A DNA stretch of 55,830 nucleotides, from contig JAFNIX010000005.1 of NCBI GenBank assembly GCA_017601225.1, forward strand, positions 1-55,830. Direction: 5' to 3'. Positions 51,715 to 55,830 of this stretch are shown here, piece after piece. The notes beneath the pieces are model-generated. The model had not been told where the DNA came from. It worked only from the letters and a program-made list of their open reading frames with translations, and did not search any database. Origin of the DNA: Candidatus Brockarchaeota archaeon. Its GTDB lineage: Archaea > Thermoproteota > EX4484-205 > JAAOZP01. A program made the translations under genes and the position numbers. How positions within the stretch are numbered: the first letter of the stretch is position 1; each line of letters begins with the position of its first letter.

Positions 51715-53874
51715 TTGAAAAACATGAGCGAGGTTCAACTGGTTGTTGCTGAAGCACGCCCGAGGGATGTCGGCAGGAGGATAGTTAGAATAGGCAGGAG
51801 GGAGATGGCTCAGCTTAAGGCTGAGACTGGAGACGTTGTCGAAATACTTGGCAGGAAGTCTGCTTCAGCAGTAGTCTGGCCCGGCTACGCTGAGGATGAG
51901 GATCGTAAGATAGTGAGGATGGACGGCCTGATAAGAAAGAGCGCCGGGGTCGCGATAGGAGACTATGTCAAGATCAGGAAGGTGGATAAGGTTGAGAACG
52001 CTAGCGAAGTCGTGTTAGCAGCAATGGGTGCGCGAATATCCAGCGTCGACGAGGACTTCCTAGACTATGTTAAGGATAAGCTTATAGACACTCCCCTAAC
52101 CGAGGGCGATATAGTTGCAGTACCAGTCTTCGGCGGCCAAGCCCTCGGCCTAACCGTGGTTCGAGTTAAGCCAAGAGGCTTCGTAAAGGTTACTCAAGAC
52201 ACTAGGGTGCAGATAGTCAGCGAGGAGGCTGCTGAGAAGCTGGCTATTCCAAGGGTTACTTACGAGGATATTGGCGGTTTACACGAGGAGATTCAGCGAA
52301 TAAGGGAGATGGTTGAGCTCCCCCTGAGACACCCTGAGCTTTTCCAGAGGCTGGGAATAGAGCCGCCCAAGGGAGTTCTGCTCCACGGCCCGCCTGGAAC
52401 AGGTAAAACGCTCCTCGCTAAGGCGGTTGCAAACGAGTCTGACGCCAACTTTCTATCGATAAACGGGCCTGAGATAATGAGCAAGTTTTACGGCGAGTCT
52501 GAGGAAAGGCTTAGAAGGGTTTTCCAAGAGGCTCAGGAGAAGGCTCCGAGCATAATCTTCATAGATGAGATTGACGCTATAGCGCCTAAGAGGGAGGAGG
52601 TGGGCGGCGAGGTTGAGAGAAGAGTAGTGGCACAGCTTCTTGCACTCATGGATGGTTTGAAGGCTAGGGGTGACGTGATCGTCATAGGTGCGACAAACGT
52701 TCCCAACATGATTGACCCTGCTTTGCGCAGGCCTGGGAGGTTCGACAGGGAGATAGAGATAGGAGTGCCCGATAAGCAGGGCAGGCTTGAAATACTTCAG
52801 ATCCACACCAGGTCGATGCCGCTTGACAAGGATGTGGACTTGAAGAAGCTGGCTGAAATAACGCACGGCTACACTGGCGCAGACTTGGCTGCACTATGTA
52901 GGGAGGCGGCGATGAAGGCTCTGAGAAGATACTTGCCTGAGATAAAGCTGGATGAAAGGATTCCTCAATCCGTCTTGGAGAAAATGGTTGTTAAGGCTGA
53001 GGACTTCATGAACGCGTTTAAAGAAATAACTCCCTCCGCTATGAGAGAAGTATATGTTGAGGTTCCCACGGTCAGGTGGAGTGACGTCGGGGGGCTCGAG
53101 GAGATTAAGAGGAGGCTCAGAGAGACTGTTGAGCTCCCGATAAAGACCCCGGAGAAGTTTGAAAAACTAGGCATAACGCCTCCTAAAGCGATACTTCTCT
53201 ACGGCCCACCGGGATGCGGTAAGACTCTTCTTGCTAGAGCGGTCGCGACTGAGAGCGAGGCCAACTTCATAAGCATTAAGGGTCCAGAAATCTTCTCAAA
53301 ATGGGTTGGAGAATCTGAGAAAGCAATAAGGGAAGTGTTTAGGAAAGCTAGGCTCGCCTCACCTTCAATAATCTTCTTGGATGAGGTTGACGCCATCGCT
53401 CCGAGGAGGGGTATGAGCATGGCTGACAGCGGCGTAACCGAGAGGGTTGTAAGCCAGCTGCTAACAGAGATGGATGGGCTGACTCCTATTGAGAGAATAG
53501 TCATAATAGGAGCAACTAATAGGCCTGAGCTTCTCGACCCTGCGATAATGAGGCCGGGAAGGTTTGAAGTAGTACTGTATGTTCCGCCGCCGGACGAGGC
53601 TTCAAGGCTCCAGATACTTAAGATACATACGAGGAGAATGCCCTTGGAAGGCGTTAGCCTGGAGGAAGTTGCTAAGAGGACTGAGGGCTACTCTGGGGCT
53701 GACTTGGAGGCGCTCTGCAGGGAGGCTGGCTTAAACGCTTTAAGGAGGGATGCTGACAAGGTGACTAAGGAGGATTTTGAAAAAGCTCTTCAAACCATTA
53801 AACCCAGTTTGAAAGAGGATATGCTTATGAAATATAAGAAGTTCGGCGAGAAGGAGGAGTTTTTTCTCGTCTGA
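51715..53874 (+). CDS. cdc48: Cdc48/VAT-type AAA ATPase
   Basis: 719 residues: Cdc48 N-domain (about 1-190), D1 AAA with Walker A GPPGTGKT (225-232) and Walker B FIDEID (D284-E285), D2 with GPPGCGKT (497-504) and FLDEVD (D556-E557), and second-region-of-homology motifs [19 protein letters not shown] and [19 protein letters not shown]. These hexameric unfoldases feed the proteasome. The C-terminus ends EEFFLV without a clear HbYX proteasome-docking tail. Its D2 module resembles module 2 of the AAA-Lon protein at 3859. Confidence 0.96.
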   Translation: MKNMSEVQLVVAEARPRDVGRRIVRIGRREMAQLKAETGDVVEILGRKSASAVVWPGYAEDEDRKIVRMDGLIRKSAGVAIGDYVKIRKVDKVENASEVVLAAMGARISSVDEDFLDYVKDKLIDTPLTEGDIVAVPVFGGQALGLTVVRVKPRGFVKVTQDTRVQIVSEEAAEKLAIPRVTYEDIGGLHEEIQRIREMVELPLRHPELFQRLGIEPPKGVLLHGPPGTGKTLLAKAVANESDANFLSINGPEIMSKFYGESEERLRRVFQEAQEKAPSIIFIDEIDAIAPKREEVGGEVERRVVAQLLALMDGLKARGDVIVIGATNVPNMIDPALRRPGRFDREIEIGVPDKQGRLEILQIHTRSMPLDKDVDLKKLAEITHGYTGADLAALCREAAMKALRRYLPEIKLDERIPQSVLEKMVVKAEDFMNAFKEITPSAMREVYVEVPTVRWSDVGGLEEIKRRLRETVELPIKTPEKFEKLGITPPKAILLYGPPGCGKTLLARAVATESEANFISIKGPEIFSKWVGESEKAIREVFRKARLASPSIIFLDEVDAIAPRRGMSMADSGVTERVVSQLLTEMDGLTPIERIVIIGATNRPELLDPAIMRPGRFEVVLYVPPPDEASRLQILKIHTRRMPLEGVSLEEVAKRTEGYSGADLEALCREAGLNALRRDADKVTKEDFEKALQTIKPSLKEDMLMKYKKFGEKEEFFLV

Positions 53875-54264
53875 AAAGGAATAATTTCACAACTCTGTCT
53901 TCTTTTTGAACATTTTTATCTATTTCATCTAAATTATGAGTCTGTGAGCCCAAAATCCGAATAAAATGTGCACACCTGCCTCTGGCTGATGCAATTGCTC
54001 CTAAGTGGCTCTCTACATGTTTCTTCAGACAATGAAACGGTGAAATAAACCAGCCCACTCACTATTAACTTGTAGATTTCTTTTTTTAATCTTGATTTTT
54101 ATAACTTTGGGGACTCTGGACGTTCTCTGTCTTTTTCTAGTTATGATTTTTAAAAGCTTCCCTTTTTGATAAGTAATGTCTTTTTCCTCAAAGAAATGCA
54201 TAGTTCTTTAATAGAAAATTTTAAATACTACTTCAAATCAACGCTTCTGTTGGAGGTGAAAAAC
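53875..54264. other. AT-rich intergenic stretch of 390 bases
   Basis: This gap after cdc48 is rich in T-runs (CTTCTTTTTG, TTTTTTTAATC, GTCTTTTTC) and clearly more AT-rich than the window to its left. I see no tRNA, inverted repeat or convincing frame. It marks a change of base composition that continues into the P-type ATPase gene. Confidence 0.5.
54218..54259 (+). promoter_or_regulatory. Promoter and strong ribosome site of the zinc-finger gene
   Basis: TATA-like TTTTAAATA at 54218-54226 and the Shine-Dalgarno GGAGGTGA at 54252-54259, 5 bases before the ATG. The predicted leader is roughly 15 bases and contains the ribosome site. Confidence 0.6.
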
Positions 54265-54369
54265 ATGACAACACCTCAAGAGTTCAAGTGTCCTAATTGC
54301 GGAGCCACTTTCAAGACCAAGGATGAGCTGGATAAACACCTGAAGGGTTGCAAGCCTAAGAAGAAGTAA
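54265..54369 (+). CDS. 34-residue C2HC zinc-finger microprotein
   Basis: A complete frame of 34 codons beginning MTTPQEFK. CPNCGATFKTKDELDKHLKGC is a single C-x2-C-x12-H-x4-C finger of the classical C2H2 layout with cysteine as the last ligand, followed by KPKKK. A consensus ribosome site (GGAGGTGA) 5 bases upstream and a T-rich tract downstream support it as a real gene. The frame is open upstream from 54166, but those extra residues lack a start signal. Likely a small nucleic-acid- or protein-binding factor. Confidence 0.8.
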   Translation: MTTPQEFKCPNCGATFKTKDELDKHLKGCKPKKK

Positions 54370-54377
54370 ATTATGTT

Positions 54378-54399
54378 CCCTTTTTCTTTTTTTATTTGA
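54378..54399 (+). terminator. T-rich tract after the zinc-finger gene
   Basis: CCCTTTTTCTTTTTTTATTT lies 9 bases after the stop codon, a typical archaeal U-rich termination signal. Confidence 0.5.
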
Positions 54400-54480
54400 A
54401 ATGGTTAGTGGAGCGATCTTCCTAGTCACCTTTTTCCTCGTTCTTAACCCTCTAGGGATGAAAGTATAAAAAACCTAGCC

Positions 54481-55830
54481 TTGGAGAGAAAGGGTGTGAA
54501 GAAGACCTTGAGCCAGGGGCAGTCAACGACGGAGACGAAGGAGCTTCTAGCTCTTCCCATCGGCCAGCTCCTTGTTCGTCTCGATACTTCTTGGTCGGGC
54601 CTCACTTCTCAGGAGGCAGAACGTCGCCTCAAAATCTATGGCTATAACGAACTTGCAAAAAGAAAGAAACGGGCCATTGTTATCCAATTTCTTCTTCACT
54701 TCAGAAACCCTCTTGTGATCCTACTGCTTGTTGCAGGTTTAATTTCGGGTTTTTCTGGGGAGATGGTAGATTCTGGGATTATATTTTCGATTGTGTTGTT
54801 AAGTGTGGTTCTCGACTTCTATCAGGAGTTTAAGGCTGAGTAAGCCGCTGAGCTTCTGAAGGAGAGAGTGTCGACTACCGCCACTGTGTTGAGAGATGGG
54901 ATTAAGAAAGTTGTCAAGTTTTCAGAAATAGTTCCAGGCGACGTGGTGTACCTTTCAGCAGGAGATTTAGTGCCCGCAGACGCAAGAATATTGATGGCAA
55001 AGGATTTATCTGTAGATCAATCAGCGTTGACAGGAGAATCCTTTCCGGTGGAAAAGACAATCATGCCAATGGAGTCTAAAACTGATGTAATCACCGAATG
55101 GAATAATTGTCTTTTCTTTGGGACTTCCGTTATAAGCGGGACAGCGACCGCTGTCGTGTTAAAGACTGGAAACGCCACAGAGTACGGGAAAATCGTCCAA
55201 AAACTTGTTGTGGCAGAACCTCCAACCGAGTTCGAGCGGGGGCTCAGAAGATTCGGATATCTTATGATGCAGGTGACCCTTTTCCTCGTGATATTTGTCT
55301 TCTTCATCAACGCCCTCTTTAGACGTAGCATGTTGGAGTCTCTTCTTTTCGCTGTAGCCCTAGCGGTAGGCTTGACACCAGAACTTTTGCCAATGATTCT
55401 TACAATAAATCTCTCAAGAGGTGCCATTTCAATGTCTAAGAAGGGCGTTATCGTAAAGCGTTTGGCATCTATTCAGAATTTCGGAAGCATGGATGTTCTG
55501 TGTTCAGATAAGACAGGTACGCTTACGGAGAATAGAGTCACGCTCATACTACACATCGATGTGGAAGGCAACGACGATGAAAAGGTGCTGTTGTATTCTT
55601 TCTTGAACAGTCGCTATGAAACGGGTTTGAAAAGCCCGCTTGATGAAGCAATACTGGGATATAAAGTTGTCGACATCAAAGATTGGCAGAAAATAGATGA
55701 GGTTCCATTTGATTTCACACGAAGACGTGTTTCCGTTGTAGTGGGATATGAAGGACAAAGATTCGTGATTACAAAAGGTGATCCTGAAACCCTAATCAAA
55801 GTGTGCTCTCGTTATGAAATCCATGATAAG
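54481..55830 (+). pseudogene. mgtA: MgtA-like P-type ATPase interrupted by an in-frame TAA (runs off the window)
   Basis: The frame opens at TTG 54481 (or GTG 54496; a TATA-like GTATAAAAAA lies just upstream). It shows the N-terminal P-ATPase segment (WSGLTSQEAERRLKIYGYNEL), TM1-TM2, an in-frame TAA at 54841-54843, then continues in the same frame with no other stop to the window end. The right part holds ALTGES, LTPELLPMILTI and the phosphorylation site CSDKTGTLTEN, all of the magnesium-transporting P3B type. TAA sits where a lysine is expected (AEKAAE-like), so one base change from AAA/AAG would break it. None of its roughly 24 arginine codons is AGG, which neighbours prefer. Confidence 0.8.

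Noticed and set aside
54841..54843. Readthrough or recoding (e.g. pyrrolysine) at the in-frame stop of the P-type ATPase
   Set aside because: The codon is TAA, not TAG, and no recoding structure is seen; mutation or sequencing error is simpler.
1..55830. CRISPR array or insertion sequence
   Set aside because: No regularly spaced direct repeats, cas genes, transposase motifs or terminal inverted repeats were seen.

Overview
The window is archaeal and most likely comes from a thermophilic member of the TACK (Thermoproteota-like) lineages. Markers are ribosomal protein eS25, RNA polymerase subunit K, Alba, a group II chaperonin, a Cdc48/VAT ATPase, an archaeal ATP-dependent DNA ligase, split PheS/PheT, a TtuA/TtuB-type tRNA thiolation pair, Sua5, and an intron-containing tRNA-Cys. 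Start codons are often TTG or GTG. Several genes have a TATA-like box only about 25-30 bases upstream of the start codon, as in leaderless archaeal transcripts. I cannot place it at genus level. Almost the whole window is densely packed single-copy core genes. No CRISPR array, insertion sequence or integrase was seen.

Layout. 1-8.5 kb: a TrpB2-type tryptophan synthase beta chain, a tRNA-Cys with two apparent introns, a small regulator/membrane-protein group, a tandem AAA ATPase fused to a Lon protease domain, an AbrB-PhoU regulator and an ECF-S-like membrane protein. 8.5-11 kb: type II pantothenate kinase, a dUTPase/dCTP deaminase-family enzyme and a probable NADP-isocitrate dehydrogenase. 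11-13.5 kb (minus strand): a three-gene ABC-2 exporter. 13.5-17.5 kb (minus): aconitase-family small and large subunits, a YfcE-like phosphodiesterase and a homocitrate-synthase-like enzyme with a C-terminal RAM domain, together suggesting the alpha-aminoadipate branch of lysine synthesis. 17.5-27 kb: TtuA/TtuB, two acyl/nucleotidyl modification enzymes, a PPP-family phosphatase, a membrane-anchored transglutaminase-like protein, an orphan helical protein and adenine deaminase. 27-31.5 kb: PheS-PheT and a second HMGL-like synthase.

31.5-40 kb: small orphan proteins, a LarA-like protein whose catalytic lysine appears lost, a RimI-like acetyltransferase, Alba, RpoK, a chaperonin subunit with altered ATPase motifs, eS25, CBS-domain proteins and a Mut7-C nuclease. 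40-43 kb: a large secreted/anchored protein with four Ig-like repeats. 43-54 kb: nucleic-acid maintenance genes (TatD, Lhr-type helicase with its metallophosphoesterase, DNA ligase) and Cdc48.

The last 2 kb differ. After an AT-rich 390-base gap come a 34-residue zinc-finger protein and an MgtA-like P-type ATPase that is interrupted by an in-frame TAA. None of its roughly 24 arginine codons is AGG, the codon preferred by the neighbouring genes, so this end looks like recently acquired (or misjoined) DNA. The points most worth a second look are the AAA-Lon fusion, the chaperonin subunit lacking catalytic residues, the degenerate LarA-like protein, the pantothenate uptake/kinase pair, the doubly interrupted tRNA-Cys and the right-hand foreign segment.
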